A stretch of DNA of 64,000 nt, from NCBI GenBank assembly GCA_020723765.1, contig DYIF01000003.1, forward strand, positions 107,675 to 171,674. Reading direction: 5' to 3'. Positions 1 to 8,803 of this stretch are shown in pieces. The position numbers were made by a program, and so were the translations under genes. This DNA comes from Elusimicrobium minutum. GTDB lineage: Bacteria; Elusimicrobiota; Elusimicrobia; Elusimicrobiales; UBA9959. The notes under the pieces are model-generated. The model was not told the DNA's origin, ran no database searches, and saw only the letters and a list, made by a program, of their open reading frames with translations. Position 1 is the stretch's first letter. Each line of letters begins with the position of its first letter.

Positions 1-22
1 ATAATATTTTATCATTTTTAGA

Positions 23-1273
23 TTAGTCGTAAGTATTTAGCCAACTATGGAAAACAGATCTATATTCCGAATTTCTTAAAAATTTTTTTAGGATTTGAAA
101 TATTCCCTTAAAAAGTTTACACCTATCGTTGGTTATCATATTGCCGTAAATAGAATTTTGGGTTATATAATTATAATAGCCGCCTATTTTGCAGTATATC
201 GCATACTCGCATCTTGAACAAAGCGGTCTTGTCAATTCCTGAAAATTTTCCAACATAAACTTTTGAGTTTTAGGTTTTTTTATTAAATTTTTGAAATTTT
301 TAATATTTTTTACGTTTTCGATTAAGAATATTTTATCTCCGTTTTCGCCCAATATTCTCGCCTCGTCGGAAGGATAAATGTTTGCGTTTATGTCGTATGC
401 GAGTCTGTGGTATATATCTATCGCTCTATATCTGGGTTTTTTCTTTTTTATTAAATCGTATAAAAGTAGATAAGCCCCCTTTTCATATACGGGAATGCCT
501 TTTTTTATGTTTATGTTGATTATATGCTTTAAAGCTTTTTCGTAAAATTCCAAATAATCTTCGTATTGGTATCCGAATTCTTTCCAATTTAACCATGCTC
601 TCCCGTAAGGTTCTATAAAACCCAATTGTATTCTCATAACGCCCAATTTTAAATATTCTTCTATTATATCTTTATGGCGTTTAAGAGATTTTTTTGTGAT
701 AGTTGTTATTATATTGGGATATTCTATACGCCCGGTTTTTGCGTAATATACGAGCTTTTTAAGATTTGATATGACTTTTTCATAAGAATCTGGCCTGTTT
801 GAATCGTGTATTTCTTTCGGACCGTCTAACGATGTGCAGATTGTAATTTTATATTTTAATATAAGTTTTATCGCTTCTTCTTTTAGTTCCGTAAGATTTG
901 ATACGACTGAAAAATATATTTTTTTATTAAATTTTTTAGATTTTTCGCTCGAATATCTTAAAGCTTCTTTTAAAACATCCAAATTTAAAAAAGGCTCTCC
1001 GCCTGTAAATTCTATATAATACGATCGTCGGGGAATTGTAAATATAAAGTCTATTATTTTTATGGCCGTTTTTGAGTCCATGGAATTTTTGGCGGTTCCG
1101 GAGTCGGCTATGCAGTATTTACATAGATTGGCGCATTTTCCGGTTAAGGAGATTATATGACCCTCCGGGCCTTTATAATCCAGATAATATCTATTTTTGA
1201 TTAGATTAAGTATTTCATAATAAGATTTTTTGGGAAATATGAAGGGTAATAAAATTTTATCTTTTATAGTCAT
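23..1273 (-). CDS. radical SAM/SPASM protein, HxsB-like (third paralog)
   Basis: CxxxCxxC motif (CANLCKYC), EFTGGEPFLN, TSLDGPKEIHDSNRP, C-terminal Cys cluster CSRCEYAIYCKIGGYYNYITQ and tail VFHSWL, matching the layout of the 8800 and 36058 proteins. Confidence 0.75.
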   Translation of the reverse strand: MTIKDKILLPFIFPKKSYYEILNLIKNRYYLDYKGPEGHIISLTGKCANLCKYCIADSGTAKNSMDSKTAIKIIDFIFTIPRRSYYIEFTGGEPFLNLDVLKEALRYSSEKSKKFNKKIYFSVVSNLTELKEEAIKLILKYKITICTSLDGPKEIHDSNRPDSYEKVISNLKKLVYYAKTGRIEYPNIITTITKKSLKRHKDIIEEYLKLGVMRIQLGFIEPYGRAWLNWKEFGYQYEDYLEFYEKALKHIININIKKGIPVYEKGAYLLLYDLIKKKKPRYRAIDIYHRLAYDINANIYPSDEARILGENGDKIFLIENVKNIKNFKNLIKKPKTQKFMLENFQELTRPLCSRCEYAIYCKIGGYYNYITQNSIYGNMITNDRCKLFKGIFQILKKFLRNSEYRSVFHSWLNTYD

Positions 1274-2295
1274 TAGTGTTTGTAGAACGGAGAAATCGCT
1301 ACGGGTTTGGAAATCGTTTTTATCGGTTCGAATTCTTTGCCCCCGAATATTTTATAATACGATTTTTCAAACCCGGCGCACAAGTTAAAGTATATGCATT
1401 TTTTACATTTATCGGTTTTCATTCTGAGGGTATTAGTGATATGTAAGTACATGGAATTTTTATATGATTTTTCCGGCAGATAAAGATCATCGTCGTTGAA
1501 AGGAATTTGCCAGTCAGATATTATATGTTCGCATCCCGGAGCGACGCAAGGGACGAAGTTGCTTAAAATTGGAGAAACAGGAAGTATGTTTTTAGATTCT
1601 AAAAAAGAAAGAGTTTTTAACACATAAGGAACGATATCCGAATAACTTACTTTTAGTTTGTGTGAATTTTTATCGGCGATTCCTATAAAATGAGCCGCTA
1701 TTAAACTATATGTTTCTATACCGTAATTATCGTATAAAAATTTTACCATATCGGGGATATGTTTATAATTCAATGCCGTTATGGCTATGTTTGCCGTTAC
1801 ATAAATTTCGTTTTTTATGGCGTTTTCTATACCCTTTATCGTTTTTTTAAAAGCTCCCGGCGTTCTTACGGTTTCGTCATGTTTTTGAGGTATTATATGA
1901 TGTATTGAAAAAGAAGCGCTATTTAACCCGGCTTTTTTAATTCTTTCGGCGAAAACCGGATCGGCCATTTTTTGTCCGTTTGTTACTATTTGTATGACTT
2001 TATATCCTTTTTTTTTCGCAAATAATATGGCTTTGTCGAGTTCGGGATATATCGTGGGCTCTCCGCCTATAAATTGTACTATTTTGCTTCCGTTTTGATA
2101 AGAAGATATCAAATCCTTAAACACGTTTGAAATCAGCATTGGGTTTTTGTTTTTCCATTCATCTAATTCCGGAGAGCTGTAACAAAAAACGCATTTTATA
2201 TTGCATTTGTAATGTAGAGTTATTTCGCAGACTTTTGTTCTATGATAAGGCCATTCGTATTTTTTAATTGCTTCTATTGTGGACAGAGAATTCAT
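1273..2295 (-). CDS. radical SAM protein, HxsC-like
   Basis: CNIKCVFC, FIGGEPTIYPELDKAILFAKKKG, ISDW, C-terminal CKKCIYFNLCAGFEKSYYKIFGGKEFEPI; paralogous to 4948-6027 and 30877-32031. Confidence 0.7.
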   Translation of the reverse strand: MNSLSTIEAIKKYEWPYHRTKVCEITLHYKCNIKCVFCYSSPELDEWKNKNPMLISNVFKDLISSYQNGSKIVQFIGGEPTIYPELDKAILFAKKKGYKVIQIVTNGQKMADPVFAERIKKAGLNSASFSIHHIIPQKHDETVRTPGAFKKTIKGIENAIKNEIYVTANIAITALNYKHIPDMVKFLYDNYGIETYSLIAAHFIGIADKNSHKLKVSYSDIVPYVLKTLSFLESKNILPVSPILSNFVPCVAPGCEHIISDWQIPFNDDDLYLPEKSYKNSMYLHITNTLRMKTDKCKKCIYFNLCAGFEKSYYKIFGGKEFEPIKTISKPVAISPFYKH

Positions 2296-2307
2296 AATTA
2301 TATTTTA

Positions 2308-3015
2308 TTATATAAATTTAAATCTTTTTATCTTCATTATTTTGGAACTTGTGGTATCGTCTTTTTCCGATACTATCTCCCAGCTTTCTATTTTTAATTT
2401 CTTTTTGATTATAGGGCTTTTTATTACTAATGTTTGAAAATCGTTTGCGTCTATATGATTGCCTTTGGCGTTTTCTCTGTTAATATAATTTATAAAATTT
2501 TCATCTACTTCTTTCGCCAACCAATTTATGTCTATATTTTTTTCAACGGCGGTTATTATAAAATATATACCGGCTTTCAGGCTATCTTTAATCATTTCGG
2601 TTGTCGTTTTGCCCTTTACCGCGGATTTGTATTTTATATTTAGTTTTTTGAATAACGATAGTATATCTCTTATCAATAAACTATCTTTTTTTTCTCTTAT
2701 CTCGTAATCCATGCTGGAGTAGAATGTTATTTTTTTAAATTTGCCTTTTATTTCTTTTCGGTGTATTTCTTTTATCGCATCTATAAAAGGAATTTTGTAG
2801 TCTTCGAATTTATATTCTATCATCCTTATTCCCATAAGCCTGGATTGTTCTTTTAATATTTTTATTTTTAGTGAATCGTTAAATATCTTATGGTGTATTT
2901 TGCCGGCGTTAAAAGTAAAAATAAAAGGAATCGAATATCCTTCTTTTAAAGCTTTGTATATCGAGTAATGAGAGTCTTTGCCCCCGCTATAATTTGAAAA
3001 AGCTATTTTTTGCAT
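2308..3015 (-). CDS. PP-loop ATP pyrophosphatase, diphthine-ammonia ligase (Dph6)-like
   Basis: N-terminal SGGKDSHYSIYKAL PP-loop; overall length and layout of the Dph6-related family. Confidence 0.7.
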   Translation of the reverse strand: MQKIAFSNYSGGKDSHYSIYKALKEGYSIPFIFTFNAGKIHHKIFNDSLKIKILKEQSRLMGIRMIEYKFEDYKIPFIDAIKEIHRKEIKGKFKKITFYSSMDYEIREKKDSLLIRDILSLFKKLNIKYKSAVKGKTTTEMIKDSLKAGIYFIITAVEKNIDINWLAKEVDENFINYINRENAKGNHIDANDFQTLVIKSPIIKKKLKIESWEIVSEKDDTTSSKIMKIKRFKFI

Positions 3016-4958
3016 ATATATAAATTAACCTTTCCCATTTTATATGAATTAATTTTATTAAACCTATTTTTTAGCGTTTTAAAGTCTTCGGAGTTTAAAA
3101 AATCTATAATTATCATTTCTTTGCTATTTTTCGGAATAAATTCCTTAAATTTTAGCCATGAGAATATATTCCATAATATCGTTTTTTGATTTTTAAAATC
3201 GATCTCATAAAACTCTTCTATCGAAATGGTTTTATGCGAAGGGTCAAACTCTGTTTTGTCGCAAAATTTATCCGAAATATCTATAATTTTATCCGATTCC
3301 ATCTTAAAATCCATCCATTTTATGTTTAAGTATTTGTTCATATCTATAAATCGGCTTAATTCTTTTAAGTAGAAATTAATATCGGCTTTTAACGATAATC
3401 TTATCTTTATGTTTTTTATCATATCGAGTATTTCAAATACGGTTTTGTAATAATCGTCTTTTAATATCGTCTTTTTCTTTTTTATCACCTCCAACATAAA
3501 CTCGACCGTTTTGTTATAAAGCTCAGATCTTTTTTGGTAATTTTTATTCATATATTCGAATCTATCTACATTTAAAAGTTCTTTAATCAGATTGTTTAAT
3601 CTCCGGTTTTGCTTAATGTAACTCGCAAAAAGTTCGTATGTAGACAATGATCGATTTTTCGATTTTATCGTTAAAGATATTTTATGCAATATATCCGACA
3701 AGAATCTGTCTTTCTCCGTAATTTTTATTACTGAGCATATTTCATTTAATTTTTTTTCTGTTTTAATTATTTCTTCTTTTTTATATGTGTCGTTTGAAAT
3801 TATATAATAAGGATATTTATTTGAAAATTTTATATTATATTCTTTCGACATTTTTTCAAATCTTGTGTTTTTCCAGACCATAAGTTTGAAAAAATCCAAT
3901 CTTGCTTGAGTTTGAAGTCCAAATTCTATCGTTTTTTTAAAGTTTTCGAAATTATCTCCGGGAAGTCCATATATGCATGAAAGGACGAAGGGTTGCGCTA
4001 TGTTTTGAATCTTATCTTTGTATCTTAGTATGTTTTCTTTTATTTTATCCATATCGAAAAATCGGTTGGTTTTTATAAGAGCCGACTTTGTAATGGTCTG
4101 GATTCCGAAAGCTACTGTTATATTAGGTTTGGATATCCAATCTACAATATTATCGTTTAGCCTGGTGGCTTCGGTGTTAAAATTAAAAAAAATCTTCTTA
4201 TTTATTTTTTTTATTTTTTTAAATATTTTCTCGGCTCTCTTTATGTCGTGAAATATGTCGCTATCGCAAAATTCTATCGATTTGGCTTCGGGATTTTCTT
4301 TTATTATCTCATCCAATTCTTTTAATGTTCTTTTTAAGTCGAATTTCCTATATCCCATAAAACTTTTTGATACCGCGCAGTAATTGCATTGATACAAGCA
4401 TCCTCTCGATCCTTCTATATAAAACTCGGTGTAATTTTTTAAGTTAAAAACTCTCGATAGATACGGCGAAGGAATCTTATTTATGTCAGAAATCGGCTCC
4501 CTTAAAGGATTAAATACCATCTTGCCACTTTGAAAATACCCTAAACCTTTTATTTCGCTAAAATTTTTCTTTTTCTCCAATATTCGATTTAAAAGTTCGA
4601 CAAAGGTTTCTTCTCCTTCTCCGATTATTATATAATCTACTGATTTTTTGTAGTCGAGTTTGTCATAAAAACTTGTGGTTATAGCGGGCCCTCCAAGTAG
4701 AGTAATAATATTTTCGTATTTCTTTTTTAATTTAAAGCATAAATCTATGAAAATCTGAGGATTTTCGTAACACGAAAAGCCTATCATATCGGGTTTTATA
4801 GGATATAATTTTTCGTCTAAAATATCTTCGTAATCGTTTAGTTCTATTATGGTTATTCTTATGTTTTTTGAGTTTTTTTCCGCGTATGTTTTAATGTATC
4901 CAAGTCCCAGAGGCGGATGTCTTCTTTTTTTAGCTACAAGGTAAATGTTAAATATCAT
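3003..4958 (-). CDS. B12-binding-domain radical SAM protein
   Basis: N-terminal Rossmann-like region with LLGGPAITTSFYDK and IIGEGEETFVELL; radical SAM motif GCLYQCNYC. Confidence 0.8.
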   Translation of the reverse strand: MIFNIYLVAKKRRHPPLGLGYIKTYAEKNSKNIRITIIELNDYEDILDEKLYPIKPDMIGFSCYENPQIFIDLCFKLKKKYENIITLLGGPAITTSFYDKLDYKKSVDYIIIGEGEETFVELLNRILEKKKNFSEIKGLGYFQSGKMVFNPLREPISDINKIPSPYLSRVFNLKNYTEFYIEGSRGCLYQCNYCAVSKSFMGYRKFDLKRTLKELDEIIKENPEAKSIEFCDSDIFHDIKRAEKIFKKIKKINKKIFFNFNTEATRLNDNIVDWISKPNITVAFGIQTITKSALIKTNRFFDMDKIKENILRYKDKIQNIAQPFVLSCIYGLPGDNFENFKKTIEFGLQTQARLDFFKLMVWKNTRFEKMSKEYNIKFSNKYPYYIISNDTYKKEEIIKTEKKLNEICSVIKITEKDRFLSDILHKISLTIKSKNRSLSTYELFASYIKQNRRLNNLIKELLNVDRFEYMNKNYQKRSELYNKTVEFMLEVIKKKKTILKDDYYKTVFEILDMIKNIKIRLSLKADINFYLKELSRFIDMNKYLNIKWMDFKMESDKIIDISDKFCDKTEFDPSHKTISIEEFYEIDFKNQKTILWNIFSWLKFKEFIPKNSKEMIIIDFLNSEDFKTLKNRFNKINSYKMGKVNLYICKK

Positions 4959-6027
4959 ATTTAAATGTTGTTTTTATTTTGAATTTGGGTATTTTTTTTA
5001 CCGGTTCTATGCTCCCTCTTTTTATATTTTCCGTATGTTCTTTGTTGAATCCCCTGCATTTATCTTTTAAAATGCACCGGGGACAAAGCCAGTCTATTTT
5101 GACGCTTCTATTTTCGTTTATTTCGGCTATGGTTGTAGACGTTTCGTCGTAAAGCATGACGGTTTCTCGTCTTGGAGAATTTTTTTCCCAGTCGGCTATT
5201 ATGTTTAAGTATTCGGGGAAAAGACAAGGCGGGAAATTTATTAATATTCTTGTAAAAAGCGGAAAACCGGATTTTTCAACCATTTTCATGGCTTTTTTTA
5301 CATATTTCGAAACTTCCACTATATTTGCCGCAAGTTTTGTTTTATTTATCTTCATAGCGCCGTAGTAATTGCCTACGATTATGTTGAAGTAATTTATTTT
5401 AAGCTCGTTATAAGCGAAGTCGAAGAATTCGGGAAAGTCTTTATAGTTTAGAGAATTTAGAACCTGAGCGGTGGCGAGTTCCGAGTTTAATTCTTTTATC
5501 GTTTTCATCGCTTTAACCGTTTCTCCCCATGCTCCTTTGATTCCGACCAGATCGTCGTGGGTCTTTGGATTTATGGAATGCAGAGAAATATCGAAAGAGT
5601 TAAACCCGCTTTTTATTAAACTCTTTGCGTATTTTTTGTCGGATAACTTCCTGCCGTTAGTGCATATTTTTACGCATTTATATCCGATTTTTCTCGCAAA
5701 TAAAGATATTTCGGTTATGTCTTTTCTAAGAGTGGGTTCGCCTCCTATTATTGACGCTATCCAGGATTTTTCTTTTGCCCCTTTATAAAGAATTTGATAA
5801 ATTTTATTTAGCGAAGGAACGTTGTTTTGAGTTAAAACGGAGGGATGATTATAACAAAAGACGCATCTGTTGTTGCATGAAGAGTTTACGCTTACCTCGC
5901 ATGTGTAGGGTTTTTCGGATAATTCCCATTCTATGGATTTTATTCTTTCCAAAATATATTTAGGTTTGAGATTTGGGTTTATTTTTTTTATCAAATTAAA
6001 ATTTCTTTTTAAAAATTCATCTTTCAT
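4948..6027 (-). CDS. radical SAM protein, HxsC-like
   Basis: CNNRCVFCYNH, IGGEPTLRKDI, IIADW, C-terminal CPRCILKDKCRGFNKEHTENIKRGSIEPV. Confidence 0.7.
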   Translation of the reverse strand: MKDEFLKRNFNLIKKINPNLKPKYILERIKSIEWELSEKPYTCEVSVNSSCNNRCVFCYNHPSVLTQNNVPSLNKIYQILYKGAKEKSWIASIIGGEPTLRKDITEISLFARKIGYKCVKICTNGRKLSDKKYAKSLIKSGFNSFDISLHSINPKTHDDLVGIKGAWGETVKAMKTIKELNSELATAQVLNSLNYKDFPEFFDFAYNELKINYFNIIVGNYYGAMKINKTKLAANIVEVSKYVKKAMKMVEKSGFPLFTRILINFPPCLFPEYLNIIADWEKNSPRRETVMLYDETSTTIAEINENRSVKIDWLCPRCILKDKCRGFNKEHTENIKRGSIEPVKKIPKFKIKTTFKYDI

Positions 6028-7090
6028 ATATCGATTTGTTTAATTCTATCGCTTTCTTTATATAGTTTTTTATATTTTCGTTTTTTGAGCTATTTTTTAT
6101 TAAAAATTTGCAAAAATCGGCTATTTTTTTGTCTCTTATTTTTAACGCTATAGAGCCATCGACCAGATTTTTTTTATAGTAATATTTTTTTATGCATTTT
6201 TGACATTTTTTGGGGTCATAACCGCAGTTTAAATATTTTTTATTAAATCCTTTTAGGCTATCGCCTATTATTATGTTCCTTTTTTCTTTTTCGTAATTAA
6301 CGAAAGAAAATGGGTAAAAACCGAAGTTCCCGTCGGGATATAATTCCAGATCTTGATAAAAAGGGCATATCTTTTGTTCGTTATGAGTTTTTGAGAATAA
6401 ATCGTACATTTTTTCGTGATATACGAATATTTTTTTATTAATAAGATTTAATATTTTTTGATTGATTTCATCCATTTTTCTTTCCAATTCGATAAACTTT
6501 TTCTCTCCCCATGCTTTTCCGCAAACGCATTCTATGTTTATTGTTTTAAATCCCAAATTTATTATTTCATCAAAATCGATACTCATATTCTCGACAAAAT
6601 TGGGGTCTATACAGTATATGCAAAAGGTGTTAGAGGCAGAATTTTTTAAAAAACTTTTTATGTTTTTTTTGACCAGAAAATAGGAGTTATGTTTGTTTTC
6701 GAATAATCTATTGTATCCGTGGCTTTTTTCGGTTCCGGAAAAACTTACGGCTATAAATATGTTTTCTTTTTTAATGCACTTCAATATTTCTTTGGTGATT
6801 ATGGTCCCGTTGGAGGCTAAGAATAGAGCGTATTTTTTGTCGTATTTTAAGGCCGTATTTTTTATTATAGATATCCAATCTTTTATTTTATCGAAGTATA
6901 ACAAAGGCTCTCCGCCGTAAAATTCTATTTTTTTGAAATGTCCTGGAGACATAAAAAGCTGATTAATAGCCCTTTCAAAATCTACGGTTTTTAAAACTAT
7001 TTTGTTGTTTTTATTTATAAAACAATGTTCGCATCTCAGATTGCAATCGGAGGTAACGGCTATCTTAATCTTTCGTATTTCATTTCGCAT
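6017..7090 (-). CDS. radical SAM/SPASM-type maturase
   Basis: CNLRCEHCFIN, EFYGGEPLLYFDKI, SFSGTEKSHGYNR, C-terminal CGYDPKKCQKC; 9 bp downstream of the His-Xaa-Ser precursor ORF. Confidence 0.75.
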   Translation of the reverse strand: MRNEIRKIKIAVTSDCNLRCEHCFINKNNKIVLKTVDFERAINQLFMSPGHFKKIEFYGGEPLLYFDKIKDWISIIKNTALKYDKKYALFLASNGTIITKEILKCIKKENIFIAVSFSGTEKSHGYNRLFENKHNSYFLVKKNIKSFLKNSASNTFCIYCIDPNFVENMSIDFDEIINLGFKTINIECVCGKAWGEKKFIELERKMDEINQKILNLINKKIFVYHEKMYDLFSKTHNEQKICPFYQDLELYPDGNFGFYPFSFVNYEKEKRNIIIGDSLKGFNKKYLNCGYDPKKCQKCIKKYYYKKNLVDGSIALKIRDKKIADFCKFLIKNSSKNENIKNYIKKAIELNKSIYER

Positions 7091-7099
7091 TATTATAAT

Positions 7100-7453
7100 T
7101 TAGCACCAACCTCCGCGCTGATGAGACCCGTGCGAGCCGTGTGAGCCATGCGAGCCGTGAGAGCCGTGAGATCCGTGGGAACCGTGAGACCCGTGAGAAC
7201 CGTGTGATCCGTGAGATGAGTGAGAGCCGTGTGATCCGTGAGATGAGTGAGAGCCGTGTGAGCTATGAGACACGTGAGAAGTTCCGGTAAAATAGTTTGT
7301 ATGCACGGCGGCATTTGCATCGGTGGGCAAAGAAGAGCCTATTATCCCTAAGGCTACGGCGGTTTTTACTATGTCGCTATCTAAAATTTTTCCTTCTTCG
7401 CTATTTAAAAATGTTTTAATATTCTTTTTTATCTTTTTGTTATTCCGTTTCAT
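7100..7453 (-). CDS. hxsA: His-Xaa-Ser repeat putative RiPP precursor (HxsA-like), copy A
   Basis: 117 aa; leader KKNIKTFLNSEEGKILDSDIVKTAVALGIIG, then 18 SHx units and C-terminal QRGGWC; GGAGG Shine-Dalgarno 5 nt upstream; next to HxsB- and HxsD-like genes. Confidence 0.75.
   Translation of the reverse strand: MKRNNKKIKKNIKTFLNSEEGKILDSDIVKTAVALGIIGSSLPTDANAAVHTNYFTGTSHVSHSSHGSHSSHGSHGSHSSHGSHGSHGSHGSHGSHGSHGSHGSHGSHGSHQRGGWC
7130..7275 (-). repeat. 9-bp tandem repeat coding the Ser-His-Gly tail of precursor A
   Basis: repeated gagccgtga-type 9-mers on the + strand. Confidence 0.85.
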
Positions 7454-8510
7454 CGTTTCCTCCGGTCGTCTTTTTTTGTTTTTGAAGTATTTCTTTAGCT
7501 TTTTTTATTATTTCGCCGTCTTTTTTCTTTATCTCATCCAATCTCTTTTGCTCTTCCAATTTTCTTTTCTGAGCTTCTTTTTCCGCCTCCGCTTTTTGTT
7601 CTTTTTGCATTATTTCCTCAGTTTTTGAGTTCAACTTTTGCATATAATCGCAGTAAGTTAATAATAATTTGTCCCGATATTGGTCGCATAATCTTTCGTT
7701 TCTGGTGGTAGAAATTTCACATCTAAACCTCATGGAAGGTTTCATTAACGAGCAGTTTAAAATTCCGTTTTGAACGGAATCTTTGTATAGCCTGAAAGAT
7801 TCTCTTACGTCATTAAAACTCGTATCGGATTCGGTTCTCGGCAAAACGTTATAACATTCTTTTAGTTTTTTTCCTGATAAATTTAAAGCGTCGCATGTCT
7901 TGTCCATCCCCATCTTTAAAGCCGAGCATATTTCTTTCGGAGTTTTTTCCAATTTTCTAAAAACATCTATTTCGTCTTTTTCGTTTTTATCCGCCATGGC
8001 TTTTGTCAAATAATCTACGCATGCCAGTTCTTTTTTGTCGTCTTTCATAAATACAAGCAACATCGTTTGCCATTTATTATATTTTAAAAGACATGAATCC
8101 TGTCCTACCTGAGGCAACATTTTGCAATACTCAGGAGAATTTTTCGCTATCGACATACAGAAAGAATAATCTACCAACATCGATATTATGTTATTCGTTT
8201 CTTCTTCGGTTAGTGATGCCTTTACTTTTGCGGTTTTCGATATTCCCCATGTTTTTCCGTAATCTAAAATTATGTCGTTTATCGTTTTTGTGCAACCGGT
8301 TATTTGCGCATACTGAGTCGGTATCTGTTCTATTGTTTGTATTTTGGGCGCCTCGGTGCTTTCTTTCACCACCTCTACGCCTATACTTATATTTTCAGGT
8401 TGGCTTGGCCGAGTTTGGGATATAAACGATTTTTTAGAAGTTTTTATGTTTATTATTACGGCGGTTATAAGCGCTATAATAATAACCGCAAGTACTATGT
8501 ATTTTTTCAT
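7440..8510 (-). CDS. membrane-anchored Cys/Lys/Glu-rich protein encoded with precursor A
   Basis: N-terminal TM helix (YIVLAVIIIALITAVII), multiple Cys, C-terminal K/E coiled coil; C-terminal IKKAKEILQKQKKTTGGNDETE parallels the 62781-63866 protein; overlaps the precursor start by 14 bp. Confidence 0.65.
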   Translation of the reverse strand: MKKYIVLAVIIIALITAVIINIKTSKKSFISQTRPSQPENISIGVEVVKESTEAPKIQTIEQIPTQYAQITGCTKTINDIILDYGKTWGISKTAKVKASLTEEETNNIISMLVDYSFCMSIAKNSPEYCKMLPQVGQDSCLLKYNKWQTMLLVFMKDDKKELACVDYLTKAMADKNEKDEIDVFRKLEKTPKEICSALKMGMDKTCDALNLSGKKLKECYNVLPRTESDTSFNDVRESFRLYKDSVQNGILNCSLMKPSMRFRCEISTTRNERLCDQYRDKLLLTYCDYMQKLNSKTEEIMQKEQKAEAEKEAQKRKLEEQKRLDEIKKKDGEIIKKAKEILQKQKKTTGGNDETE

Positions 8511-8803
8511 TTTCTACCCCTTTTTTTGCTTTTGGGCTCTTCCCCGAGGGCGGATACCAAAGCTTTGGTTATTATCATTTGAGATACCTTGAAATTTTTC
8601 TTCGATATATCTATTCTACATTGCTGATTTAGAGCTTCGTTCATCAGTTCTTTGAATATTTTCTCGGAGTTTTCGCAATCTATATTTATTATGTTTTTGT
8701 TTTTTAATTTGGTTATAACTACCGACTCGCCATCTTTTATTATGTTTTTAGCTATATTCAATGCCTCGTATGAGTATAAATCTTCGAATGTTTCGTATTT
8801 CAT
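8507..8803 (-). CDS. short HxsD-like protein
   Basis: Start placed at internal ATG 8803, giving a 4-bp TGA/ATG overlap with the upstream HxsB stop; EKIFKELMNEALNQQCRIDISKKN...IITKAL resembles the HxsD C-terminal half. Confidence 0.5.
   Translation of the reverse strand: MKYETFEDLYSYEALNIAKNIIKDGESVVITKLKNKNIINIDCENSEKIFKELMNEALNQQCRIDISKKNFKVSQMIITKALVSALGEEPKSKKRGRK

Noticed and set aside
7130-7275. Short direct repeats considered as a CRISPR array
   Set aside because: 9-bp contiguous in-frame coding repeats without spacers
7093-7320. 75-aa minus ORF HTALTHLTDHTALTHL... overlapping precursor A
   Set aside because: Alternate frame of the 9-bp repeat; the overlapping frame has a conserved leader, SD and a paralog at 62447
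7323-7628. Phe/Leu-rich plus-strand ORF (and similar ones throughout)
   Set aside because: Antisense to Lys/Glu-rich minus-strand genes; pseudo-hydrophobic translation artefacts
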